Part shown: piece by piece, positions 21,850-33,497 of the stretch | Layout of the letters: the number at the start of each line of letters is the position of its first letter | Numbering within the stretch: the stretch's first letter is position 1 | Assembly: GCF_910592395.1 (NCBI RefSeq) | Contig: NC_088320.1 | Coordinates: forward strand, 1,612,001-1,676,000 | DNA: 64,000 nucleotides | Direction: 5' to 3' | Origin: Lineus longissimus | Taxonomy: Eukaryota > Nemertea > Pilidiophora > Heteronemertea > Lineidae | Position numbers and translations under genes: made by a program | Notes under the pieces: model-generated | The model's input: the letters and a program-made list of their open reading frames with translations, nothing else | Databases searched by the model: none | What the model was told of the DNA's origin: nothing

Positions 21850-24800
21850 ACTACGCCATCGCCATCTTCAGGGCGAGGTAGGAACTGAAAAGACCAAACC
21901 GACTCGGGGAATTTTTTTGGTGGGGGGGTTGGAAAGGGGGGTCATTTTTCATTGTGTAGGATGACGAATGAACGGCCTCAGAAGTTCACTCATCAAAGAC
22001 AACAATCAACATTTCTTCACTAAAGATAGGGTTGTATTTTTCCCTCAAAATTACATGGCCACTCATAAAAAGTGGTTATGTAGTGAGTGACTACATAATT
22101 TTGCAATCTTAACATGGAACTCAATACAATGTGCTGGAAGGTTTCCTCCTACATATGATACAAGCAAGTGGTGGAAAGTATTGCAGATTTTACCAAAAAC
22201 ATGAAATTCTAGGGGAGCATTACATCATATTCAGGCTATAGCACTACCGGCAAGATGTGGCCTACGGCACACCACCTAGAAATATCAAAACACCAAACAA
22301 AGCGTCTCAAAAACACTGCTGATTCAAAATTAATGAGCATTTGCAGTGTGAGTACTCATTTCTGACTTCTGTAGTTCCCTACACTGTCACCAGTGGGCAC
22401 TTTACTTCAACATTTGAAAAACTTCCTTGAATTGCAGACACTCCACAAGTACTTCACACACATTTGAAGTATCTCATCTTGACCTACTGAGGAGACGGTG
22501 GGAAAGCCTTCATACATGTGATATGAAAAGAGTTTTTATGACAAAGAAATTTGATTCATAATCAAGCACACTTTATCAGACTTGTATCACATGCCATGGT
22601 CACGCATATATCCCGGTTTACAATATCATGAGTTAGTAGAAAAAAGTAGAAAAATAATTTGAATCCGTCCCGATACAGAATATAAACATAATAACCGTCG
22701 GAAGAGACTATTGGTGCATTGTATTTAATGAGTTTTACAGCAATTTGATACTGTCGTAACATGATTTGTTGGAAATCACAGGGTTTGTAATGAGGTTATT
22801 TCAATAGCACAATTCACGTCTAATAAGGAGTATGTAGTCATTCTACTCCTAATAGAAATTGGTGACCTTCTAAAACATGTAAAATGGAAATCTGTAAAAC
22901 ATAATAAACACCTCAGAAATATATGTAGAACGAATATGTGCAAACGTACAAAATATCTAATAAAATTTATGAAACAAAAATATACATCAAGTGAACGGTG
23001 GGGTCTAAGTTACATCTCAAATCAAGTTTAGAGCAGTCATCTGTTCTGATATACACTTGGTCACAGCTCAAGCTTGGCTTTCTTGAGTGAAGGTTGAACC
23101 AAAGTTTTTGCAAAACTCATGACTCCTGTAACAATATTTGTAGTTAACTAATTCAAATTTGAGTGTCCTTGAGCCAGTTCTGTGCTTCAAAAGAAACTTA
23201 TTGACGATTCGTCAAGTTGTCCTCTTCATACGGCCGTGATAGGAATATACCTCATTTGTGGATAGCTAACACAAGTTTGTTGCAATGGTTTGGAATCATT
23301 CGCTCAAGAAACAAAACATTAACAATCAGCGGCATGATAACCGCACATAAACTTTGGTTTGAGTTGCAGCTTATGAGATCTTACAATAGGAGTCGTAACC
23401 TGCAACATTTTGCAAGACTTGAAATGCCACCTACACTATTTCCAACTTCATAACCAAAAATATATTCTAACAAGAAAAGGGTGGCTACAGTAGCTGGAAG
23501 TCTAGGATTACATCACAGTAAGCTGGATTCCTACATTAAATTTACAAGTCCTTGGATTAAACACACAATTAAACGACAAATTCTACACTAACTAATTATG
23601 TGACATGCTCAGACAAAGACGGCTTTTGACTTTTTTAAAAGCATTAACTGGCCAAGTTTGCAGTTTAGCTCTCTTCGAGCTAAAATGTTACGTGGATATC
23701 ATAAGTGAGAATCTACTTCACCAGTAGCTAGACACATAGCATCTGGACATGTTCACACTAATGTGGCACCAAAAATATTCTCAGGTCAACTGATCATAAC
23801 AATGATAGGAAACCCTGTTCTATCCCCTCAACAACAGCCTCTTTTCATAAGAGCATGTCACATTTTATAGAGTCATGATTTACAAAACTTCAAGAAACTT
23901 GTCCAAACTATCTTCGCACCGCTTCCAACATGACCCGAAGCGTCATGCACCACAACCAGGAAAAATTCCGGAGATGTCTTATGAACGAATCCATAGTTGA
24001 GCTCGTAATAAAAACCGCAGCCAGAAGCAGGTCTAAAATGAACTAAAATACTCAAGCACTTGCTTTAACTTATGAAATGAAAGAATGAAAAAACTTGCTA
24101 AAGGCTACATGTAACTTGTATAAGCCCAAAGCGAGCCCACAAGCTTTCTGCATGATTTGATGAAAAGCTCAATTGGATATTCAAAGCATCACTATGGATG
24201 CATTATTCATTCTCAACCTATCATATTCTAGTTGCGACATCAACTCCGAGTCTAGATAGCTTATAAAGTGAACAGGTGTCCAACTAAATAAAGGTAGTCT
24301 TGATACGATTCCAACACAAATTTGGGTTCAGTTCCATATTCACAGTACTTTCATGCAACCAACTTTTCTATAAACAGAGCAAATTGAGCCCTCAATATGA
24401 AGCATTCATTGAGAATAACTGACCCAACTTGTGTGCAAGTTTCGCAGAGTCGGACAAATTCTATATTTGAAGAGATTCAAACCATTACTATACAGGTACA
24501 GTACTGGTACACATTGCTAGGACGCGTACCATTTCACCAGACAACCTTCAAACTTTTTAAACATCAAGTTCAGTTACATCTAACTTTGAACATTACTACA
24601 GTTAGAGCAACAAGGTAACCTCTTGAACAGCAGTATACAATTTATGGAGGGGAACTTTGCCAAATGAATAACAACCTATGTGAAACAACAGCCCGTGAAA
24701 ATATTCCACCAATCTTTTCAGAGTTCCACACTGTGAGTATAGTGCAGCACATTCAAACTCAAGCATATTTTACTGGAATCACACCCAGTGTAGGATTGGT

Positions 24801-26640
24801 GTCAAGTGAAAGATCATGTAACATTTACACATACTTTTTCAAGCATATTCTACAGGAATCACGCTCAGCATGGGTTTAGTGTCAAGTGGAAGACCGTGAT
24901 GACATTACACAATGATTAGCCAACCCGCAGCAAGATCATATGATCATAGCAACAGTCATGACTGGGAACAGGAAATTAAATGACACCTTTCTTAACCAAC
25001 CACAAATAGAGCATGATGGTGAAATAATTAGGTTGCCAGACTCATCACCCAAGAGCCAATCACGAAGTACCTCTGTGAAACCGTTGATAAGTAACAAGTT
25101 ATTAGTGCTTCCGAACTCTGGTCAATGTGAAAAGGGCAACATGTATTGAAGAAACCAGCCCATAAACTACTCATCCCAAGGGTAATCAAGTGAGGAATCC
25201 ATTTCTGCAGCACGAAAACCTAACCTAATTAGACATCCTGCAGGCAACACCGTGTTGGGGATTCGAGGACGTCATATCATTTTACATCCCATGACGCAAT
25301 GGTTTTCGATTACTTCCAAGTAACATGTCCAGTTATGACTACATTGATCATATTTATCCATTGACAGGATGTTCTCGATACAATGACACTATTTAACCAT
25401 GGCAACAAAACAATGTCCTAGATGTCCATCTACGTCAGCCGGAAAATTCCAAGAGAAAGTGAATTGCACATAGCTTCCCCCACATATTAACATCCTTAAT
25501 TGACAGATTTGTTCTACATTATTTATCAAGTTTATCAAAGGCATCATTTGACTTTTTTTTTAACTGGTAATTGTAATGATGCAGCAGAGTATGCAGGTGA
25601 CACTGCAAAATAAACCCAACCAGTTCCTGTCCCAGTGAAAATTGTTAGTCCTTTGCACACTTGACATGCTTGACAGGCCAGAACTAAAAATGACAGGCCA
25701 TTTTGTTCAAAGAGGCCTCCATGACTACAATTGAGTACACAATTTCCCAGGGTCACTGAACTGTAACAAACGACAAGAACGAACTGCTTAACACACCTGT
25801 GTGAAATACTGGTATAAACTTCACAGTCTGGAATAGGCCTACATACATGTACCTGAATAAGGTGCGAAATCACAAACAAATTAGAGTGATATAAATTACT
25901 CGTTGTCTTAACCTGGACATCCTAACCTATCAGCATGATGAAGTGAAGCGAGGCACTCCAACAGTCATGATCTTTTGATGGCCGGATGCCTGTCTTCATC
26001 CTAAAACAGATCATTTTGGAATTACTATGGTAGATGTGGAAATAATGTTATTGTCTTAGAAAAATACAAAGTATATACCTTTATGACCATGAATGTACCA
26101 TGCTCTAAAAATACCTATATTCGCGCAATATGCAATACTATACCAATTACGATATGATCCCCTACTTAGATACAAAATTACTGTTATGACCACGAAAAAA
26201 CAGTGGTCTTGAAAATACATATATGGACAAATGTTCAACACTATACTAGTAACAACATGATCGCCTAAGGGAAGTGCTAGGATAATCATAATGACAACTC
26301 TGTGATCACAAATCACCATTAAATAAACTTAAATTCAAACGGGTTACAAAACTTGTACAATCATCGAAGTTTGCGTGATCGCATAAAACTCTGCATACAA
26401 TCATCGAAGTTTGCGTGATCACATAAAACTCTGCAATGAATGTCTATGTAATAATGCACCTTGCTTGACAGTTAGCACAATGTGAGAAGTAAATAATTTA
26501 AAATGGACTGTCTCAAAATGTTCACATTCAAATGATTGAGAAGCAAGGCCAGTCTCAGCTGGGGATTTCCCTTGCTTACAAAGCACATGTACAGTACAGC
26601 TCTCTCTAGTGAGAACACCTTTGGAACAAACAAACTCAAG
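21850..26640. other. Non-coding AT-rich intergenic region
   Basis: No reading frame here looks like a protein, and no splice-consistent chain was found on either strand. It contains a G-rich run at 21915-21945 and a two-copy 40-bp tandem duplication at 26361-26440. The right end probably includes the 3' UTR of the PAQR gene. Confidence 0.6.
26361..26440. repeat. Two-copy 40-bp tandem duplication
   Basis: The word TCATCGAAGTTTGCGTGATC occurs at 26361 and again at 26401 and is followed in both by CATAAAACTCTGCA. One base differs (GCATAAA versus ACATAAA), so the duplication is recent. Confidence 0.9.
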
Positions 26641-26643
26641 AGC

Positions 26644-26649
26644 TTTATT
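26644..26649 (-). terminator. Candidate poly(A) signal of the PAQR gene
   Basis: AATAAA on the minus strand lies 95 bp past the PAQR stop codon. Others occur farther downstream, so this is only the nearest candidate. Confidence 0.35.
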
Positions 26650-26743
26650 GTTCTGTATAGTGTATATCAGGAAATGCATTGGCAAAATTCTGCTTCTTTT
26701 ACAGTCAAATGTGAGCGCTTTGAGATGGTCCCTATCACAACAT

Positions 26744-27766
26744 TCAGTGACATTTACACTTGTGAGAATTGGAGGCTGGAACGTTTATAAGATCATCTAC
26801 CTGAAAATGAGTATAATGCAGCTTTATCGCAAATGATATCACAATAAGCATATTGATAACAGCAATGGCCGACATCCCGATGATTGAGATTGTGAAAGAT
26901 GGGACGGTGTTGTGGTTCTCGAGCAGTGTCTTCCGCTCCATATGGTCGGATAAGACGGCATTGGTCTGGCAGTTCGAGGCTAACACAGAACAGATGTGAA
27001 ACAGTTGATGGCTGTGGCCGATGATGTCAAATTTTCCCGGTATGAGGCGCTCTGGCATGTGACTCGCATATAGAAATGCAGCGGTGAAGACAAAGAAAAA
27101 CTGCCACAGATGATACATGAGGGCTGCCTCGAAACAACCCTGGACGTCAAGGAAACAGAATATGACACGGAAGAGTACGGGCAAACTTGCCCATGTGCAC
27201 GGTATGGCAAATGCTCCGAGACGACATACTTTTTGAAAAGTTCCTGGCTGAATGAATCGCGATAACGAGGAGAAGAAAGTACATAATATACACAATACAA
27301 AGGCGATCGGAAGGTAGACGTCTGCGTACCACGTATCGAAGAGGTAATCAGGAAATGCATAAGCTTTGTAAACGACTGATGCACCAAATCCGTAAAGGCT
27401 CAACCCGGCATAATCGATCATAAAACAGATGTGACGTGCTCGGACGGACATTGTGTTGAAGGCGTGAGCAGCAGCACTGAACAGCAGATACGCACAGACG
27501 GTTATCATGAACGCTAATAGAGGGCAGCAGTACGGATCGTTCCAGAAGTCCATGACGTGCGTCAGTCGGATAAACCGCCACAGGAAGTACCATATCGGCA
27601 GGAAGTGCGTCCATACGTTCAGCGTCTCATTGTTGCCTTGGAAGATGGACAGGACGCATTGTTTGGCTGAACTCTTCGGATGCCTGTAGCCATGGATTAT
27701 GAACGACTCCTTGAAGACGCCTGGCACTTGGTCGAAGCGGTAATGGTGGCCTCGTATGGACAGCAT
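26744..27766 (-). CDS. PAQR family receptor, membrane progestin receptor type (PAQR5/mPR-gamma-like)
   Basis: A single 340-codon frame with several hydrophobic segments encodes a full-length class II PAQR (progestin and adipoQ receptor) protein, a plasma-membrane seven/eight-pass receptor related to mPRs. The N-terminal signatures are VPGVFKESF, GYRHP, NNETLNVWTHFLP; the metal-site residues are the His of SAAAHAF, the Asp of MIDYAG, and the two His of GHSHQLFH. The wording around FFWRFxR-like IRLTHVMD and RARHICFMIDY is closest, from memory, to vertebrate PAQR5. The coding region has no intron, as in vertebrate PAQR7 and PAQR8. A CAG/GTAGAT site near the 3' end could act as a donor, which would replace only the last 20 or so residues. 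The upstream start context suits the ATG at 27766. Confidence 0.92.
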   Translation of the reverse strand: MLSIRGHHYRFDQVPGVFKESFIIHGYRHPKSSAKQCVLSIFQGNNETLNVWTHFLPIWYFLWRFIRLTHVMDFWNDPYCCPLLAFMITVCAYLLFSAAAHAFNTMSVRARHICFMIDYAGLSLYGFGASVVYKAYAFPDYLFDTWYADVYLPIAFVLCILCTFFSSLSRFIQPGTFQKVCRLGAFAIPCTWASLPVLFRVIFCFLDVQGCFEAALMYHLWQFFFVFTAAFLYASHMPERLIPGKFDIIGHSHQLFHICSVLASNCQTNAVLSDHMERKTLLENHNTVPSFTISIIGMSAIAVINMLIVISFAIKLHYTHFQVDDLINVPASNSHKCKCH

Positions 27767-30700
27767 CTTGTTTTAGGATGTCCCTGCATCAACACAGCAC
27801 ACCCTGCAAAGAGACAATGTAATGAGAATATGTAAACATCTTTCATCACAACATTTCACTGGTTTACTAACCCTGAATTCATTATGGCTAATTTCGTTTC
27901 CCTTGATGCATTAGCAACAGAGATTTGGCAAGATTTCAGTGGGTATCAAAGGCTTTTCATGAGCAACCTCGGGCCCTGGTTACCCATAGTCCTGTAAGCT
28001 GGGCACAAATAGTGTATTGCACTCGGTCAACTAATTCAAATCAATAAGGAACAGTATATAGCGCTGAATTGATCTAGCAACAGCGTAACATTATGTACAA
28101 ATAAATAGACCTTTGTCGTGATACACAGCGGCTAATCAACTTCAATCGTGGACACGGGTATAAACCAATTAACTTTTCCCGTGTAGACGCTAACAATCAG
28201 GGAATGTCAATATCCACAGTGTTTTAGTACTCATTTTGACGCACAAAGAGATGAACATTATTTCAGAAAGCGTCAGTCGTGTCGCTAGGCCCATTAAAGG
28301 GAGGTTTAGAACCCCTAACCCCTCCCCTCCATCCGCCCTTGTAATAAACTGGCTGGTGTACTTTCACAAATGCTACATCTGGTAAGTAGCCAACATTGAT
28401 CTCAGCCTTACTGAACCAAATAACCCAATACCCGAAAAAAGTTGGATAAAGCCACTCCTCCAACCGACATCATGTAGCACGGACTGACTTGCAATGCTTA
28501 ATCTGATTACCCAGAACTAGCCCAGCAAATCTTTCAAACTGACAAAGCCCCTGGCGACGACAATAATATTTTACATCCAGATCAGCATGATTCCTTTCCC
28601 AATAATCAGAGAACTCGGGCTATACAAAAATGTCAATGGCTCGATATAAATATCAAATCTTTTATGAATCAAATATGGATCAGGCGATACGACGTCGACA
28701 CATCTCATTATACATTGTAAAATCAGAGATACTGTCCAATTGGGTCAATATTTATATTCTTGGGCTGTGGTATGGAGAGTGGTTTTATAGTTGCCCAAAA
28801 CAAATTCACTAGGGAAAAACTTCTCTCAGCTTTTTTCAAATGTGAAAGCCTGCTTTCATGAGTGCAGTGCCTGTCAGCTCTTTGAGAGACAACCCAATGA
28901 ATCTTTTTAATCAGCGATTTAATAATAACATTCAGCACTGACCTAACCCATCATGTAGTTGACATACTTTCACAGGTTCATTGTGGAGCCTCTCAGAGAG
29001 TTCTATACATAGACCAAATTATAAATACAGAGCTGGACCGCAGTATCATGCAAAGTCCTGTCGCCCAAGGCTTACATGCATGACTTCCCTCAAAGCGTTG
29101 CCTTCAAATGCATTCAATGACGTTCTCGACTTAGGCCTTGGTTTTTAACTGAGTTTATCAAGTCATTGAACTTATATTACCAAGCATAGAAAGTGTCAAC
29201 TCAAATAGTATTCAAATACACAGACTTTTAAAATACAAGTTAAGACCCCTGCGACCTACATGGTCCCAAAGACCTTGGCTTTAGACTGAACATAAACGTT
29301 CTACCTTTCATACAGCAATAATACCTTAATGCCCAAATGATTATTATAATTTCTCCTTTGGTGTACAGCCAGGTTCGCCTGTGAAGTGTCCATTAGCTAT
29401 AGATTTATGGCCGATATTTTGCTGCACTGTATATCATCAATATGGCAATAAACTTGGGTGCTGTATAATGACCAAACAAGAGAAGTAATTGCGAATTTGA
29501 TATTCAAATTTTCAGCTGTTTACGAAAAATGCTAATCTAAAAATGGTGCAGTGTTATCATTTATATATAGTATACATAGTATATATCAGTAAATCAGACC
29601 CTACTCATCATACTAACTAACTTTCTTAAATCTCAAATGAACTGCTGCCAGGCAACGTTATAGATAATATAGTGGAACCTCCCTTAGCGGACACCTCTCT
29701 GAGATTGACACCCTCTCTTAAGAGAATTATTATAGGGCCTAGTCTCATTGGTCGAGTGGTTTGGTCCCAAAAATGTGTCATCTGAATGAAGTGGAACATG
29801 TCTGTGTTACGCCAGACACAACAAAACTATTAGTAGGTAAATATCAAAAATATTAAATCAGTTCTTACACCAGTACACAGACTCCAAAGCCACCTTGGGC
29901 CCAGGTATGCAGATACATTGTAGCAAAGCATGGCTCAGTACACTTGTAGTGGGTAATGCATGTTTTAATGTGGTTTTGCCCAAGTCAGAAAAAGGTTGGT
30001 CAATTAAAACGGAAATTAAGAAAGAAAATGGAATGTTTACCTTGTGGAATGACAGTCCACACTTTCCAGTGATGTTACCCTGTTGTGTATGCCATATAAT
30101 ACGAGTCGACATGCATGCTTAGGCCCTGATTTTAATAACAATGTGTCCAACGAGGTATAGTTGACGACCAGCCAAAACACGGTCATTTGAAGTGTATGCT
30201 TCCTGATAGACGGCGCCACTCGTTTTGTCCATCAGTGGCGCCATCTCGTACAAGCGTGAAACACTATCAAAGAGACAGGTTGCTCCAATGTCCCAAGCGA
30301 CACAACATCTGGCGCTGTTCTAGTATACTAAGTAGACTTTTATGCACAAGATTGAGATCAATCGCGTACGAATCTGAGTCCTGTACATGCTGATCAAGAA
30401 TCCAAAGGTCTCCTCCCTCACAGACAGACTCCCCTCCAGTCCAGGCAGAAGATACGACAGCAACACTTCCAGAGAAGACAAAAAGACAAAACAACTCTGT
30501 CAAAAACATTCTTTATTGGAAATGTGATGATACATTTTTTCCACAAGTTTTTACCCAGTTTTCAGTTCGAACAAGTGACCAAGTAGCACATTATACTAAA
30601 TTCCCATTCAGAAGATAGTCAAGATTTCGGCATTACAACACAGATTTTCAATCAACAATCAGATTGAACCATCAGCACAAAGCTTCAATCAGCCAAAGTT

Positions 30701-30975
30701 AGATTGACAAACATGGGAATTCCTGTGGCAGAATGAAAAAATACTTCTTGAACCCAACTTTCCATTCAGAACCTAACTCAACACTCGTTCTTATCTTGCG
30801 TTATCCCACACCACAAGACACAGAGACTGTTTATACTGCACTAAGTAGCGTGCACAGGAGGTTTTCCATCTTTGATCGAGCGGAAAGTCAGGAATTAGGT
30901 CATTGCATTCTCACAAACAGCTGATATTACTCATTTATAGTTCATATTGTCCAAGCTAGTGTTTGTGAATACATC
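27767..30975. other. Non-coding interval, probably PAQR 5' UTR and promoter
   Basis: No convincing coding exon was found. A short inverted repeat (GGCGCCAC at 30212-30219 and GTGGCGCC at 30235-30242) lies in the most CpG-containing part and may mark the PAQR promoter. A phrase at about 29670-29710 (GTGGAACCTCCCTTAGCGGACACCTCT) resembles terminal repeats of small invertebrate DNA transposons. Confidence 0.4.
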
Positions 30976-33205
30976 TTAATCCATTCTTCCTTTCAGTGTC
31001 CTAGTTGTAACCTTGTCTTTTTCACTGCAAATAGAAGATGAAACATTGTAAGAGACATATCATCAAGAAATTCTATCATATCCTCAGACTGAGTATTTGA
31101 AACATGTCTTCTTATTCTATTGCAATCATTTTGCACAGAAAGGGTTTCTGCACTTTTGGGATCACCAGATAGATCCAGCATCATGTTCTCACCCTCGCTC
31201 AGCCACTTATCAAAAGGTGTCTCAGTTTAACTTCCACATCTCATTCTGCTGCTATCCTGAGGGAGCCACATCCTCCATCCTTGCGTTATCACAGCACAGA
31301 CTGGTTATTTACTTACATGACATGAACTATTCCACCCCATCCAGAACAAGCATCTCTGTCGACGGCGTTCAGTAATGCTTGGGAGATCTGCTCGAATAGT
31401 TCATCTGGCGTCTGAAGAGGAGAAAACCAGAATGTTTAACTGGTTGACATTCAGAAACAAACAGAGAACTGCTGCAAGTCACCATCAAATGAACACGACA
31501 AAATGCACCAGGATCAACATTTAACTTAAGGTTCTTAACTGATATGAAAGAAATCTTAAATGGGCATGTTGCATTGGGTGCAAATTTATGTAATGATTAC
31601 TGCCACAAGATGTTGTTAATTTGCATTAAAGTTCATTTGGGGAAGGCGTCCCAGGAAAAACAGTAAACAAAGACAGTCCTTACCATATCTGGTTTCCATA
31701 ACGTCTCGCACATTCCGTACATTTGTTCTGAACACGTTCCACTAACGACAAAGTCGTCTGTAACCATGGGGCAGCCAATCAGATCCATGGATGCAATGAA
31801 CGGCTTGTCGGTTAAAGGATCCAGGCCAGCGATCACAGGCTCCACGAAGTAGGGACCGAACCTGAAATAGAACAAACTCTTTTAATACAACATTTCAGCA
31901 GGAATCTACACTGATTACAGTTATTTAATATGCTTGTTCTCACAGTAGACTTTACTGTGGTACACCAAAGTCTGTCTTCTTTCAACTACATGTGAAGACA
32001 GAATTATGAAAGCTGATTATTTCCCATCCACCTGCAAACGAGTTTGATTGATCTGCCCTGTTGTCCAGGACATCCACAACAGTGTGTTGAGCTTGTGGGA
32101 GATGTTGATTGATAAGGTCAAATCTATGTATCAAAACAAATTTCCTCACCTCCTCTCATAAAGTAGATTTGACACCATACTCATAAATGTCTTTGGCTTA
32201 ATCCGTCGGTTTTCACGGAGTTCATAAAGTTTCAGTCGGAATGCCAACCTCTGTCCACTGGAACACAAAATGAAATGCAACCATGTCAAAGCAGTGATTT
32301 TCCACACAACTAATGAAGACTATCTTAGATTAAATTATACTTCTTACAGATTGGTACTAGCGGCAGCTAATTTCAACATTCAAGTGTCGAGTCAAAAAGT
32401 GGTACTGGACAACTGGTGGTTGATTGTGTCAATATTCAAGTGTCCCACCAAAAAGTGAATACAAATTTGTACTTCGAACTCTTTATGGGTCATCACTGAA
32501 CACATCAAATGCCACTTTCAACTTATTTTACCAACCAGAGTTTAAACGCATATACTTACACTGTCTGAACATCAGTGGCCAAACCTGGCAAACCCACATA
32601 CAATCTTGGTCCCATTTCAAAGATCTTCTGGAAGTCAGTGCTGACAGTCTGTGCCTGGATGCCATAGCGTCTGTCAGCAGCAATGGCCACACAGTCTTTA
32701 CCAATCATGGCTATAATAGCCGCTCCGTTGTAGGACATAATACTCTGAAAAATAAAACAAAGGAGCTAGTTTTCTATCCCGGACAAAGTGTATGCAGAGA
32801 GTCGGTCAAAATCTGTCACAATGGTCACTCCTGATTTTGCGACCAACTTTGTTATCGGTCAGGGCATAATAGCTGACCTATACAATATTCAAATGGTCTT
32901 CCAGCCATCTTATCTTGGTCTTGGAATGGTTGAACATCTTTAAAATGACGACTGTTGACCTGCGAGGACTACAACAACTTAACTTCCTGCCAAATAGCTG
33001 CACCATTTGATCCGATTCATGAAATAGAAAGCAATACCAGGCATGCCTTTAGGCTCTATTATACAAACTTGTACCATGCATGATGCAGTTCTTTTCTTTT
33101 CAATCATGTTATGATGTTTTTGGTCATTGGTCATGTTGGTGAATATTATTCTCATTCATTTACTCTCATTTTGAGCTTTCTTTTTCAAACATTTCTTCTT
33201 ACCAT
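30976..33205 (-). CDS. PSMB3: Proteasome subunit beta type-3
   Basis: Minus-strand exons: 33203-33205 (ATG only), 32560-32744, 32150-32257, 31684-31861, 31317-31411, 30976-31024 (618 nt, 205 aa, the same length as human PSMB3). It is a structural, non-catalytic beta subunit of the 20S core. The sequence shows [74 protein letters not shown] and the ending [10 protein letters not shown]. The acceptor before Ser-Ile-Met-Ser is clear, so the initiator Met must come from an upstream exon. CAATG followed by GTAAGAAG at 33205 supplies it in phase 0. If that splice is wrong, translation could begin at the second Met and lose three residues. Confidence 0.95.
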
Positions 33206-33497
33206 TGTAATTTCTGTGATTTGTTACGCTGCACAAGATATTTATGTTTATATAGAACGGGTTGGAATGTGTTTATTTGGTTTTAATTCATCAGAAATCG
33301 GTAAAAGGAGAAGATAACTATCAAATTCTTGCTTTGTCACCGCACACCGGCAAACTGATATTTCATTCCTTCTTCTGGGATTGAAACTAAAGAGCTGCTA
33401 CTGAAGTACCCCTATCGGGGAAACTTGTAACTGCAGTAAAGTCTTTAGAAAATTTTATCGAATAAAATCACGTATTTCTCTCTCAAAGTAGACAAAA
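33206..33497. promoter_or_regulatory. Short shared intergenic region between PSMB3 and TUT1 (candidate bidirectional promoter)
   Basis: Only 292 bp separate the inferred PSMB3 start codon (minus) and the TUT1 start codon (plus), including both 5' UTRs. No TATA box in a convincing position was seen on either side, which fits divergent housekeeping promoters. Confidence 0.55.

Noticed and set aside
26744-26810. A further intron near the 3' end of the PAQR coding region
   Set aside because: CAG/GTAGAT is a possible donor, but the frame continues to a stop at normal PAQR length, so the simple single-exon model is preferred.
30187-30393. Plus-strand frame over the GGCGCCAC inverted repeat as coding
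   Set aside because: Composition is erratic and no exon boundaries fit; the stretch is better explained as a CpG-containing upstream region.
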